Below are positions 42,600 through 50,882 of a stretch of 50,882 nt of DNA, in pieces (the stretch's first letter is position 1; each line of letters starts with the position of its first letter). Location of the stretch: contig NZ_VJVW01000007.1 in assembly GCF_009735585.1 (NCBI RefSeq), forward strand, positions 1 to 50,882, in the 5' to 3' direction. Made by a program: the position numbers and the translations under genes. The stretch is from Christiangramia aestuarii (GTDB lineage: Bacteria > Bacteroidota > Bacteroidia > Flavobacteriales > Flavobacteriaceae). The notes beneath the pieces were generated by a model. That model did not search any database. It worked only from the letters and a program-made list of their open reading frames with translations, and had not been told where the DNA came from.

Positions 42600-44009
42600 A
42601 TGGCGAGAAGAAATAAGAGCAAGCTTTTTAAGGAAATTGAAGTTACAGATGCCGGGGCCAAAGGTAAGGCCGTTGCCAAATCTCCAGATGGCCGGGTGAT
42701 CTTTATAGACAACGCGGTACCGGGCGATGTAGCCGATGTACAGACTACCAGGAAAAGAAAATCATACTACCAGGGAACCGCGGTAGAATTTCATAAATTA
42801 TCAGACAAAAGAACAGAACCTGTTTGCCAGCATTTTGGAACCTGTGGAGGTTGCAAATGGCAGAATATGGACTATAAATATCAATTGGAATTCAAGCAAA
42901 AGGAAGTTGAAAATAACCTCCGCCGGCTTGGAAAAATTGAACTTCCCGAGATCACTCCAATCCTTGGCAGCGAAGAGATCTATTTTTATCGCAATAAAAT
43001 GGAATTCTCCTTTAGCGACAGCCGCTGGCTAACCCAGGATGAGATACAAAGCGGGGAAAACATCGAAAACAGGAATGCCCTTGGTTTTCATATTCCCGGG
43101 ATGTGGGACAAGATCCTTGATATTAAAAAATGTCATTTACAGGCAGATCCCAGCAATGCCATTAGGAATTTCGTTAAGGATTTTGCTACAGAAAATGGTC
43201 TGGAATTCTTCAATACCCGCAATCAGGAAGGTCTTCTTAGAACACTTATGATCAGGACCACTTCTACAGGCGAGATCATGATCCTGGTACAGTTCTTCGA
43301 GGACAACAAGGAGAAAAGAGAACTTCTTCTTGATGCCGTAGCCGAGAAATTTCCTGAGATCACCTCCTTGCAATACGTGGTGAACAATAAGGCCAACGAT
43401 ACTATTTACGATCAGGAGGTGATCTGCTACAAAGGGCGTGACCATATCTTTGAAGAGATGGAAGGCCTGAAATTCAAGATCAACGCCAAGTCATTTTACC
43501 AGACGAATTCAGACCAGGCATACAACCTTTATAAAATAGCCAGGGAATATGCAGATCTAAAAGGTGACGAACTGGTTTATGACCTTTATACCGGTACAGG
43601 AACTATCGCCCAGTTCGTGGCTAAAAATGCCAAAAAGGTTATTGGCGTGGAAGCTGTTCCTGAAGCGATCAAGGATGCTAAAGAAAACGCCGAAAGAAAT
43701 AATGTAGAAAATACCGAGTTCTATGTTGGGGATATGCGTAAGGTTTTCACTGAAAGTTTTATCGCCATGCATGGCCAGCCAGATGTGATCATTACCGATC
43801 CGCCAAGGGATGGGATGCATAAGGATGTGGTGGCCCAAATTATTGGTATATTGCCACAACGCATAGTTTATGTAAGTTGTAATTCGGCTACACAGGCACG
43901 TGACCTGGCCCTGCTGGATGAATACTATAAAGTTACCAAAGTTCAGGCTGTGGATATGTTCCCGCAAACCCATCACGTGGAAAACGTTGTTTGCCTGGAA
44001 AAACGATAG
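42600..44009 (+). CDS. rlmD: 23S rRNA (uracil-1939-C5)-methyltransferase
   Basis: The protein has 469 residues. A TRAM RNA-binding domain (about 8-65), an iron-sulfur Cys cluster in CQHFGTCGGCKW (about 76-87), the SAM-binding DLYTGTGTIAQF (about 327-338), the ITDPPRDG motif and the catalytic Cys in VSCNSATQARDL. This is the RlmD/RumA/TrmA layout; 23S rRNA specificity is the family default and not proven. First gene of the run rlmD-DUF6452-DUF6048. Confidence 0.93.
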   Translation: MARRNKSKLFKEIEVTDAGAKGKAVAKSPDGRVIFIDNAVPGDVADVQTTRKRKSYYQGTAVEFHKLSDKRTEPVCQHFGTCGGCKWQNMDYKYQLEFKQKEVENNLRRLGKIELPEITPILGSEEIYFYRNKMEFSFSDSRWLTQDEIQSGENIENRNALGFHIPGMWDKILDIKKCHLQADPSNAIRNFVKDFATENGLEFFNTRNQEGLLRTLMIRTTSTGEIMILVQFFEDNKEKRELLLDAVAEKFPEITSLQYVVNNKANDTIYDQEVICYKGRDHIFEEMEGLKFKINAKSFYQTNSDQAYNLYKIAREYADLKGDELVYDLYTGTGTIAQFVAKNAKKVIGVEAVPEAIKDAKENAERNNVENTEFYVGDMRKVFTESFIAMHGQPDVIITDPPRDGMHKDVVAQIIGILPQRIVYVSCNSATQARDLALLDEYYKVTKVQAVDMFPQTHHVENVVCLEKR

Positions 44010-44015
44010 GTATAT

Positions 44016-44567
44016 ATGAAATTTAATACATATTCTCTTTTTCTTCTTTTCGTTTGCGTTCTAGCCCTTACAGGCTGCCAGCGAGACGATATTTGTCCCG
44101 CAACAGAAGATACCACTCCCCTGCTCATCATTCGCTTTTATGATATTGATGAAACAGATGAGCCAAAGTCTCCCCAAAACCTCGGCATCAGGGCTGAAGG
44201 CTTTGAAGAATATGTTTCCATTAGAAATGAGAACAACCGTGATCAAACGATAGTTTTCGAAAGATTCACCGGCGACAGCCTAGCCATTCCATTAAAAACC
44301 GATGCCGATGTTACCAAGTTCGGTTTTACGCTGAATAATAACCTGGCCAGCCAGGAGCCAAGCGCCCTTAAGAATACAGACAGCATCACCTTCAGCTACG
44401 GAAGGAACGAGGAATACATTAACCGGGCCTGTGCTTTCAAGGTTAATTACGTAGGCCTGAAGGCGATCAATGAAGCTGGCGAAGATGGAAGCTGGATACA
44501 GGATATCCAGGTTGAGACCACCAATGTTGAAGATCAAAATCAAGCGCATGTATCGATATTTTTCTAG
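44016..44567 (+). CDS. DUF6452 lipoprotein
   Basis: The protein has 183 residues. Lipoprotein signal with Cys 21 (LTGC), then a beta-sandwich-like body (LLIIRFYD, VSIRNENNRDQTIVFE, FTLNNNL). It begins 6 bases after rlmD and overlaps the next gene by 20-44 bases, which suggests that it works with DUF6048. Function unknown. Confidence 0.87.
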   Translation: MKFNTYSLFLLFVCVLALTGCQRDDICPATEDTTPLLIIRFYDIDETDEPKSPQNLGIRAEGFEEYVSIRNENNRDQTIVFERFTGDSLAIPLKTDADVTKFGFTLNNNLASQEPSALKNTDSITFSYGRNEEYINRACAFKVNYVGLKAINEAGEDGSWIQDIQVETTNVEDQNQAHVSIFF

Positions 44568-45249
44568 CCTCTTATTCATACTTACCCTGGGAATATCTGT
44601 GCATGCTCAGCGAACAACTGCTCAGGATACACTGCAGTACCGCGAGAAATACGGAATAAGGCTGGGCGTGGATATAAGCAAACCTGTTCGTAGCCTTCTT
44701 GATGATACCTACAGCGGTATAGAGGTGGTGGGCGACTATCGCATCTACAAGAACTTTTATATTGCTTCAGAACTTGGTACAGAAAAGAGAACCTTTGAAG
44801 GAGATAATATTGAAACTTTTACCAACGGAAGTTATATCAAGGTGGGTGGAGATTACAACGCCTACGAGAACTGGCTGGAAATGCAGAATGCCATTTTTGT
44901 GGGAGTTAGATATGGCTTTGCTACCTTCTCTCAAACCCTGGATGAATACCGCATCTATACTTCTTCAGATTATTTTGGCCCCGATTTCAGGGAAGATGAT
45001 ACCGAAACAACAGGCCTTACTGCCAGCTGGGCCGAAGTGATGATAGGTATCAAGGTAGAGGTGCTGAATAATTTGTTCCTTTCAGCAAATGTTCAGCTTA
45101 AAAGAAGGATCGGGCAAAACAGTCCGTCGAATTTTGATAACCTGGCCATCCCCGGTTTCGGAAGGACCTATGATAGTGGCGAATTTGGCGCCGGCTTTGG
45201 GTATACGGTTTCTTATCTTATCCCTTTCTATAAAAAGGCCAGGAATTAA
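44524..45249 (+). CDS. DUF6048 outer-membrane beta-barrel-like protein
   Basis: About 241 residues from this ATG; ATG 44548 is an alternative and the more likely if only the signal peptide (YRYFSSLLFILTLGISVHAQ) is counted. The mature part is a series of amphipathic strands (YGIRLGVDISKP, IEVVGDYRI, FYIASELGT, FVGVRYGFA, FLSANVQLKRR, GFGYTVSYLIPFYK). It probably sits in the outer membrane with the DUF6452 lipoprotein encoded upstream. Convergent with the methyltransferase gene at 45246 (4-base overlap). Confidence 0.85.
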   Translation: MLKIKIKRMYRYFSSLLFILTLGISVHAQRTTAQDTLQYREKYGIRLGVDISKPVRSLLDDTYSGIEVVGDYRIYKNFYIASELGTEKRTFEGDNIETFTNGSYIKVGGDYNAYENWLEMQNAIFVGVRYGFATFSQTLDEYRIYTSSDYFGPDFREDDTETTGLTASWAEVMIGIKVEVLNNLFLSANVQLKRRIGQNSPSNFDNLAIPGFGRTYDSGEFGAGFGYTVSYLIPFYKKARN

Positions 45250-46406
45250 TCCTTTTGCTTGCTCTTTTTCTTAGAACCTTCGTAAAGAACGTATTTTAGC
45301 AACCTGCCTTCCAGCGGCCCGTTATACAACTTGATCTTTCGGGAAGCCCTTAAGCCTACGCTTTTTATGGCATCGAAATTAGTGGCAATGAACCAGGCAT
45401 GGGTACCGGGATAATTCTGTTTTAGGGTATCACCTATCCTGCCGTAAAATTCTTCGATATCTATCTCCAGTCTTTCCCCATATGGCGGATTGAAAAGCAT
45501 ATGCAGATAACCTTCATTTTCTTTCTCGCTTTCAAAGAAGCTTTTCTGTTGTATCTCTATAAAATCTGAAAGGTTCGCATTCTTTACATTTTCTTTGGCC
45601 TTCATCACAGCAGAAGGCGCCTTATCGTAGCCTTTGATCTTGAAATGGAAATCGCGTACCTTCTTCAGGGCAGACTCTTCGATCTTCTCATAAAGGTCTT
45701 CGTCCCAGTCGCTCCATTTTTCGAAAGCGAATTCCTTCCTGTTCAGGTTAGGCGGAATATTACTGGCGATCATGGCAGCCTCAATTGGAATGGTACCACT
45801 ACCGCACATAGGATCAAGAAAATCGCATTGACCGTCCCAGCCAGACATTAAAAGCATTCCGGCCGCAAGTACTTCGTTGATCGGGGCTATATTGGTAGCC
45901 GAACGATAACCTCGTTTATGTAAAGAATCGCCTGAACTATCAAAAGACACATTACAGAAGTTTTTTTCTATATGGATATTGATGCGCAGATCGGGAAAAT
46001 CCAGGTCTACATCTGGCCGCTCCCCAAATTTTTCCCTGAAGCGGTCAACGATCGCATCCTTGGCCTTTAAGGCTACATATTGCGAATGCGTGAATATATC
46101 TGAATGTACCGCAGAATCTATGGCCAGGCTTCCTTTTACGTCCAGGAACTTCTCCCAGGGAAGTTTTTTGATATTATCATACAGTTCCTCTTCAGAATTC
46201 GCGCGGAAACTTTCATAAGGTTTTAGGATCTTTATGGCCGTTCTAAGGCAAAGGTTAGCTTTGTACATAAAACCTTTATCACCAACGAAGCTCACCATAC
46301 GGTTTCCTTCCTTGATCTCCATTGCACCTAAATCCAGTAATTCTTTCGCGAGGATCGATTCAAAACCGTACAGGGTCTTGGCGATCATTCTAAAGTTATT
46401 AGCCAT
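45246..46406 (-). CDS. THUMP-domain RNA methyltransferase (RlmL-like)
   Basis: The protein has 386 residues. N-terminal THUMP domain (about 50-160), then a Rossmann methyltransferase with LDPMCGSGTIPIEAAMIA (about 197-214) and the catalytic NPPYGERL (about 308-315). This matches the N-terminal half of RlmKL and stand-alone RlmL-type enzymes that make N2-methylguanosine in 23S rRNA. The exact target is inferred. Confidence 0.9.
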   Translation of the reverse strand: MANNFRMIAKTLYGFESILAKELLDLGAMEIKEGNRMVSFVGDKGFMYKANLCLRTAIKILKPYESFRANSEEELYDNIKKLPWEKFLDVKGSLAIDSAVHSDIFTHSQYVALKAKDAIVDRFREKFGERPDVDLDFPDLRINIHIEKNFCNVSFDSSGDSLHKRGYRSATNIAPINEVLAAGMLLMSGWDGQCDFLDPMCGSGTIPIEAAMIASNIPPNLNRKEFAFEKWSDWDEDLYEKIEESALKKVRDFHFKIKGYDKAPSAVMKAKENVKNANLSDFIEIQQKSFFESEKENEGYLHMLFNPPYGERLEIDIEEFYGRIGDTLKQNYPGTHAWFIATNFDAIKSVGLRASRKIKLYNGPLEGRLLKYVLYEGSKKKSKQKD

Positions 46407-46426
46407 AATCCTTCTTTATAGAACGA

Positions 46427-46434
46427 CAAAAATA
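46427..46434 (-). promoter_or_regulatory. Promoter -7 box of the RlmL-like gene
   Basis: Minus strand TATTTTTG, exact consensus, 20 bases before the ATG at 46406. Confidence 0.5.
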
Positions 46435-46520
46435 AGTTAATTTTGTCCGAAACTATAATTATTACAGGATTGTTCAGCGCATAGTTCTGAACAGTCGCCC
46501 AACCACCAACCATAATCAAT

Positions 46521-47204
46521 TTGTTAACAGACCTGTACATTTACCTCCTTCCAATAATCGCTGTTTTTATCGGCTATGTGATCTCATTATTCCTTAAACC
46601 AGGAAGTTCTTCCGGCTTTAAGTTATTACTAGCCTTTAGTGGGGCTTATTTACTGGCGGTTACGGTCCTGGAATTACTTCCCGATGTATACCGGGAACCA
46701 GACTCGGGGATCGGCGTATTCATCATGCTGGGCCTTTTATTACAGATCGTATTGGAGTTCCTTTCGAAAGGTGTGGAACACGGGCACCTGCATTTCAATG
46801 AAAATTCCACCGCTTTCCCCCTGCTGCTTCTAATAAGTCTTAGCCTGCATTCTCTCCTGGAAGGTTTTCCCCTCGATAAGGACAATCATTTATTACATGG
46901 GGTTGTGGTACATAAGATTCCGGTAGCGGCTATCTTATCTGTATTTTTGGTGCACAGCAAATTGAGTAAAATAAAGGTATTTTCGTTCCTGGCTTTTTTC
47001 GCTCTTATGACACCACTGGGAAGCTGGTTAAAAAATAGTGTCCCGGTGATCTCGCAATATTCAGATTATGTGAACGCCATGGTGATCGGTATCTTTTTAC
47101 ATGTTTCTACCACCATCCTGTTCGAATCTTCAAAAAACCATTCCTTTAATGCCTCCAAGCTCGGGGTTATCATTCTTGGGATCTTACTCGCTTATTTTAT
47201 CTAG
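46521..47204 (+). CDS. ZIP family metal transporter
   Basis: The protein has 227 residues and about seven to eight membrane segments. ZIP hallmarks are GVEHGHLH (His-rich loop), HSLLEGFPL (helix 4, HxxxEG) and HKIPVAAIL (helix 5). It takes up zinc or another divalent metal. It has a TTG start; no ATG lies upstream in frame within a plausible distance. It runs into the DUF4268 gene with no gap. Confidence 0.9.
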   Translation: MLTDLYIYLLPIIAVFIGYVISLFLKPGSSSGFKLLLAFSGAYLLAVTVLELLPDVYREPDSGIGVFIMLGLLLQIVLEFLSKGVEHGHLHFNENSTAFPLLLLISLSLHSLLEGFPLDKDNHLLHGVVVHKIPVAAILSVFLVHSKLSKIKVFSFLAFFALMTPLGSWLKNSVPVISQYSDYVNAMVIGIFLHVSTTILFESSKNHSFNASKLGVIILGILLAYFI

Positions 47205-47633
47205 ATGTTCAGCAAAGAAGAATCAAAGAAATTAAGACAGGAATTCTGGACCAGCTTCGGAAAGGAATTTCCACATAAATGGCTGCTTTATAATACAAAA
47301 ATGAAGGAGATACAGTTGAAATTTACCTTCAGCCGAAAAGTGGCCCAGGTGTCCCTTGATATAGATGATGAAGATGAATTGATTCGTGCCTATTATTTTG
47401 AAAAGATGCTATCTCTTCAAAATGTGTTAAAAGCAGAATACTTACCCGAAGCTATTTTTGATGAAAGTTATGAACTTCCTGAAGGCAAGATCATCTCTCG
47501 CGTTTATATAGAAATGCCAGGGGTTAGCGTACATAATAAAAAGGACTGGCCTGGTGTTAAATCATTTCTTGCTGAAGATATGTTGAAACTAGAGGAATTC
47601 TTTAAGGATTTTCAGGATTTCATAAAAGATTAG
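47205..47633 (+). CDS. DUF4268 protein
   Basis: The protein has 142 residues, soluble, with FSKEESKKLRQEFWTSFGKEFP at the N terminus and a central strand pair (EIQLKFTFSRKVAQVSLDID). DUF4268 has a nuclease-like fold in some family descriptions; no catalytic motif is clear here. Starts on the base after the ZIP stop codon, so it is co-transcribed. Confidence 0.85.
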   Translation: MFSKEESKKLRQEFWTSFGKEFPHKWLLYNTKMKEIQLKFTFSRKVAQVSLDIDDEDELIRAYYFEKMLSLQNVLKAEYLPEAIFDESYELPEGKIISRVYIEMPGVSVHNKKDWPGVKSFLAEDMLKLEEFFKDFQDFIKD

Positions 47634-48064
47634 TTGTCTCTTCAATTATTCAGAGATTTCTTTTGAAGTTATTTTAACGCACAATCATTTTTTAGCCCTA
47701 ACAGGTTTAAATTAAACCCTGAACTTCCAGCAATTAATTTGGACCGGATTACTGTTCGTTTATAAACTGGATAATATTTCCTGAGCCTGAGGAACAGGAT
47801 CCCGGGCTATCGACTTTCCATCTCTCTGGACTTTCATAAAAGTTAGTAAAGCAAAATATCCCTGCTGGATAGGCGCTTATTCTTATATCGATAAAATTCA
47901 GACAATTAACTACGAATTACGCAATTTAAACTACTGATTTTCATCGAATTATTAGTATATTATATGGCTTTTGCGGGTTTCTTAAATCAACCTGATTTTT
48001 TCAATCCTTTCCTTAGAATAACCCCGAAGGCATAGATCTATTACTAATTAAAACTTTTATTACT
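47634..48064. other. 431-base intergenic region without a gene
   Basis: No coding frame, tRNA or clear RNA structure. It holds an odd-centred palindrome GGTTTAA-A-TTAAACC (47704-47718), which could be a regulator site. No consensus -7 box and no regulator gene are seen. The region upstream of the aldehyde dehydrogenase gene is thus unusually long for this window. Confidence 0.5.
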
Positions 48065-49588
48065 ATGAGTACAACAAAAGCAACCGAGCAGCAAAAAATT
48101 CAGAAACCAAAGTTCAAGAACTCCTACGATAATTATATTGGTGGAAAATGGACGGCGCCGGTGAAAGGTGAATATTTCGATAACATATCTCCGGTAGATG
48201 GAAATAGTTTCACCAAGGTAGCAAGATCTACCGAAGAGGATATTAACAAAGCGATCGATGCCGCCTGGAAAGCCGCTCCTGAATGGAATAATTCTTCGGC
48301 CGCCTATAGAAGCAACCTTCTTCTTAAGATCGCAGACATCATGGAAGAAAATCTCGAGGATCTTGCCAGGGCTGAAACCTGGGATAATGGAAAGGCCGTA
48401 AGGGAAACCCTTGCCGCAGATCTCCCGCTGGCGGTAGACCATTTCAGGTATTTCGCCGGGGTGATCAGGGCTGAAGAAGGTTCTGTTGCCGAACTGGATC
48501 CAAATACCGTCTGCATAAATGTTACCGAACCCCTTGGAGTTGTGGGACAGATCATTCCCTGGAACTTCCCAATCCTTATGGCAACCTGGAAACTTGCCCC
48601 TGCCCTGGCCGCTGGGAACTGCGTGGTTTTAAAACCAGCCGAGCAAACACCTGTAGGCATACTATTACTTATGGAGCTTATCGAAGACGTGCTTCCTGCC
48701 GGGGTACTCAATATTGTTAATGGATTTGGAGCTGAAGCAGGGAAACCTCTTGCCTCCAGCCCAAGGATCAGCAAGGTTGCCTTTACCGGTGAAACTACCA
48801 CCGGGCAGCTCATCATGCAATATGCTTCCAAGAATATCACTCCGGTTACCCTGGAACTTGGTGGGAAATCACCCAATGTGTTCTTTGAAAGTATTATGGA
48901 GGCCGATGATGAATATTTCGATAAATGTATAGAGGGAGCCGTGATGTTCGCCCTTAACCAGGGAGAAGTATGTACCTGTCCTTCCAGATTACTGATCGAG
49001 GAAAGTATATACGACAAATTTATTGCTCGCGTGATAGAAAGGACCGAAGCGATTAAACTAGGTCATCCCCTGGATCCAGATACCATGATGGGTGCACAGG
49101 CCTCTAATGATCAGTATGAAAAGATCCTGAACTATATCAACATAGGAAAAGAAGAAGGTTGTGAAGTGCTAACCGGAGGAGAAGCTGCCTTTAATGAAGG
49201 TCTTGAAGGAGGATACTATATCAAGCCAACTATTCTGAAAGGAAACAACAAAATGAGGGTATTTCAGGAAGAGATCTTTGGGCCGGTGGTTTGTGTGACT
49301 ACTTTTAAAGATGAGGCAGAAGCAATTGAAATCGCCAATGATACCTTATATGGTCTTGGAGCTGGGGTCTGGACCAGGGATACCCACCAGGCTTACCAGA
49401 TAGCGAGGGCAATAAAGGCTGGCCGTGTTTGGGTCAACAATTATCATAATTATCCGGCACATGCGCCATTTGGTGGATATAAAAAATCTGGAATTGGCCG
49501 CGAAAACCATAAGATGATGTTGAGCCATTATCGCCAAACCAAGAATATGCTGGTTTCTTATGACAAGAAGCCTATGGGATTCTTTTAG
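48065..49588 (+). CDS. NAD(P)-dependent aldehyde dehydrogenase
   Basis: The protein has 507 residues. PWNFP (about 161-165), [26 protein letters not shown] with the catalytic Glu, and the catalytic Cys in GEVCTCPSR (about 304-306), plus GVWTRD and [12 protein letters not shown] at the C terminus. The C-terminal [17 protein letters not shown] is typical of the acetaldehyde/ExaC-like group. It oxidises an aldehyde to the acid; the substrate is not certain. The DUF779 gene follows after 3 bases. Confidence 0.93.
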   Translation: MSTTKATEQQKIQKPKFKNSYDNYIGGKWTAPVKGEYFDNISPVDGNSFTKVARSTEEDINKAIDAAWKAAPEWNNSSAAYRSNLLLKIADIMEENLEDLARAETWDNGKAVRETLAADLPLAVDHFRYFAGVIRAEEGSVAELDPNTVCINVTEPLGVVGQIIPWNFPILMATWKLAPALAAGNCVVLKPAEQTPVGILLLMELIEDVLPAGVLNIVNGFGAEAGKPLASSPRISKVAFTGETTTGQLIMQYASKNITPVTLELGGKSPNVFFESIMEADDEYFDKCIEGAVMFALNQGEVCTCPSRLLIEESIYDKFIARVIERTEAIKLGHPLDPDTMMGAQASNDQYEKILNYINIGKEEGCEVLTGGEAAFNEGLEGGYYIKPTILKGNNKMRVFQEEIFGPVVCVTTFKDEAEAIEIANDTLYGLGAGVWTRDTHQAYQIARAIKAGRVWVNNYHNYPAHAPFGGYKKSGIGRENHKMMLSHYRQTKNMLVSYDKKPMGFF

Positions 49589-49591
49589 AAT

Positions 49592-49975
49592 ATGTATAAA
49601 AGAGTAGATATAACCGAAGAGGCAAAAGAGGTCATTGATCAATTAAGAGAGCGCCATGGAGATCTGATGTTCCATCAGAGCGGTGGATGTTGTGATGGAT
49701 CCTCCCCAATGTGTCTTGAAAAAGGTGATCTTTTACTGAACGAAAATGATGTCTGGCTTGGTACGGTCCATGGTTGCGAATTCTTTATGAGCAAAGACCA
49801 GTTCGAATACTGGAAACACACCCATCTTTTGGTAGATATCACTAAAGGTCGTGGCTCCAGTTTTTCCCTGGAAATCCCTCTGGGATTAAGGTTCGTTATT
49901 AAATCAAGAATGTTCAAGCCAGAAGAACTGAAAGACCTTCAGCCATTGAAGCATGGAGAAGAGTTCATGGACTGA
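49592..49975 (+). CDS. DUF779 protein
   Basis: The protein has 127 residues. FHQSGGCCDGSSPMCL (about 28-43) is the Cys-rich signature of DUF779, and the body ends with FSLEIPLGLRFVIKSR. This family is often encoded beside aldehyde or alcohol dehydrogenases, as here (3-base gap); its biochemical job is not established. A terminator follows. Confidence 0.9.
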   Translation: MYKRVDITEEAKEVIDQLRERHGDLMFHQSGGCCDGSSPMCLEKGDLLLNENDVWLGTVHGCEFFMSKDQFEYWKHTHLLVDITKGRGSSFSLEIPLGLRFVIKSRMFKPEELKDLQPLKHGEEFMD

Positions 49976-49996
49976 GATTGGTCATGTTTTATAAAC

Positions 49997-50027
49997 AAAG
50001 CCGTCTGTTATAATTCCAGACGGCTTT
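49997..50027 (+). terminator. Terminator of the aldehyde dehydrogenase-DUF779 operon
   Basis: AAAGCCGTCTG and CAGACGGCTTT form a perfect 11-bp stem, followed by TTGTTTTT. Confidence 0.9.
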
Positions 50028-50091
50028 CTTGTTTTTATTAAAATCGATAAGATTAAAGGAAATAAATTATATTCGGAAAAAACTTTTCCAA

Positions 50092-50634
50092 TTGAACCAA
50101 ACAGAAATTCCAACTCTAGAAACACTGCGGCTTAGTCTTGAAAAAATAAAATCCGAAGATCAAGAACTTATTTTTAGAGGACTGTCCCATCCCGAAGTGA
50201 TAAAATACTATGGAGTTAGTTACTCCAGCTTTCAAGAAACAAAGGAACAGATGGAATGGTATACAAATCTCGAGAAGTCCAATTCCGGGATGTGGTGGGC
50301 TATTTGGTTAAAGGATTCAAAAGAGTTTTGCGGTGCAATCGGTTATAACGGCCTCATGGAAGAGCATAAGAAAGCTGAACTTGGTTTCTGGCTATTGCCT
50401 GAATTCTGGGGCAAAGGAATTGTTCAGGAAGCCGGGCAAAAGGTGATCCAGTATTTTTTCAGGGATTTAGAACTACACAGAATAGAAGCTTATGTGGAGG
50501 CTGGCAACATTAATTCTTCCAAAGCCTTAAAAAGGCTGGGATTTGAGCATGAAGGCTGCCTTAGGGATTCCGAATTTAAAAATGGGCAATTCATTAGCGT
50601 GGATATCTTTGCTCTACTTAATCCCACCCCTTAA
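50092..50634 (+). CDS. GNAT family N-acetyltransferase (RimJ/RimL-like)
   Basis: About 180 residues from a TTG start. It has LRLSL at the N terminus, AELGFWLLPEFWGKGIVQEA (acetyl-CoA loop with a WGKGI variant of QxxGxG/A) and HRIEAYVEAGNINSSKALKRLGFEHEG. No ATG lies upstream of the domain; the open frame continues back to 50029 but that is inside the terminator's T-run. The start is therefore uncertain by a few codons. Substrate unknown; possibly a ribosomal protein or small molecule. Confidence 0.85.
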   Translation: MNQTEIPTLETLRLSLEKIKSEDQELIFRGLSHPEVIKYYGVSYSSFQETKEQMEWYTNLEKSNSGMWWAIWLKDSKEFCGAIGYNGLMEEHKKAELGFWLLPEFWGKGIVQEAGQKVIQYFFRDLELHRIEAYVEAGNINSSKALKRLGFEHEGCLRDSEFKNGQFISVDIFALLNPTP

Positions 50635-50655
50635 TCTTTCAAACCTATTAAAATC

Positions 50656-50683
50656 AAAAAGCAGCCACCAGGGCTGCTTTTTT
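50656..50683 (+). terminator. Terminator of the acetyltransferase gene
   Basis: A-run, GCAGCC (50661-50666), loop, GGCTGC (50672-50677), T-run. Confidence 0.88.
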
Positions 50684-50724
50684 GTGTTGCATACTTATGT
50701 TATTATTTCGCTATAGCGCATAAA

Positions 50725-50754
50725 AAAACCCCATCAGCGAACTGAAGGGGTTTT
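50725..50754 (-). terminator. Terminator of the rRNA operon
   Basis: AAAACCCC-A-TCAG, loop CGAA, CTGA-A-GGGGTTTT. On the minus strand the loop is UUCG and the stem is followed by seven U. It lies 8 bases after the 5S end. Confidence 0.9.
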
Positions 50755-50761
50755 CAAGAAG

Positions 50762-50870
<109 letters not shown>

Positions 50871-50882
50871 AAAGGTTAGTTA

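Noticed and set aside
48304-49017. A 237-residue open frame on the minus strand inside the aldehyde dehydrogenase gene
   Set aside because: It is Ser/Pro-rich with no domain, and the plus-strand gene covers it with all catalytic motifs; it is a shadow frame.
50709-50718. CGCTATAGCG palindrome after the rRNA terminator as an operator
   Set aside because: It is only 10 bases, lies between two convergent terminators, and has no gene to control.

Overview
The window looks like chromosomal DNA of a marine-type flavobacterium (Bacteroidota, family Flavobacteriaceae; gene content resembles the Gramella/Christiangramia group, an inference from remembered protein families, not a database match). The signs are: a protein with a type IX secretion C-terminal sorting domain, GIN-domain and DUF6452/DUF6048/CCC-motif families typical of Bacteroidota, the Bacteroidota promoter box TAnnTTTG in front of many genes, few recognisable Shine-Dalgarno sites, several TTG starts, and a 6S RNA gene between zapA and rny. 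Almost everything is core genome. I see no phage, insertion sequence, CRISPR array or tRNA.

Layout. 1-3500: end of an OmpA-type envelope protein, an S41 protease lipoprotein and a CAP-domain lipoprotein. 3669-6480 (minus): pyrR-pyrB-STAS-like-rnz operon. 6651-9397: a CYTH-like protein and two unrelated alpha/beta hydrolases. 9466-14894 (minus): rpsA, cmk and lon, each with its own terminator. 15054-18062 (plus): an ECF sigma factor, a probable membrane anti-sigma factor and two exported beta-structured proteins (DUF4097-like and GIN), probably an envelope-stress module. 18107-24379: a UMF1 transporter, an M48 protease lipoprotein, a hydrolase, two tandem MsrB proteins (one exported, one cytosolic), a collagen-like lipoprotein and dihydrolipoyl dehydrogenase. 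24510-29961: a Dph6-like ATPase and aroQ, then a cluster of four small outer-membrane beta-barrel genes, two of them broken, then xerD.

30039-36755: aldo/keto reductase; the minus-strand run coiled-coil protein-zapA-6S RNA-rny; an M23 peptidase; a cysteine desulfurase. 36844-41078: a Ca-repeat lipoprotein, a Smr-domain protein with a small membrane partner, a T9SS-secreted protein, DUF2752 and CCC-motif membrane proteins. 41144-47633: ornithine aminotransferase with an unusual Cys-rich insert, rlmD-DUF6452-DUF6048, an RlmL-like methyltransferase, a ZIP transporter and DUF4268. 48065-50634: aldehyde dehydrogenase-DUF779 and a GNAT acetyltransferase. The window ends in a 5S rRNA gene on the minus strand, so an rRNA operon lies to the right.

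The most informative observations are: the 6S RNA with a perfect 11-bp closing stem; two decayed beta-barrel genes (one single-base frameshift, one internal deletion) in a paralogous cluster; a matching ECF-type promoter (TGTAACA-N15-C[G/A]TC) in front of both the sigma operon and a distant hydrolase gene; a hairpin placed at the predicted first base of the rpsA mRNA, whose promoter lies inside the upstream cmk terminator; and dispersed REP-like hairpins in three intergenic regions. I found no strong case for an entirely new multi-gene system.
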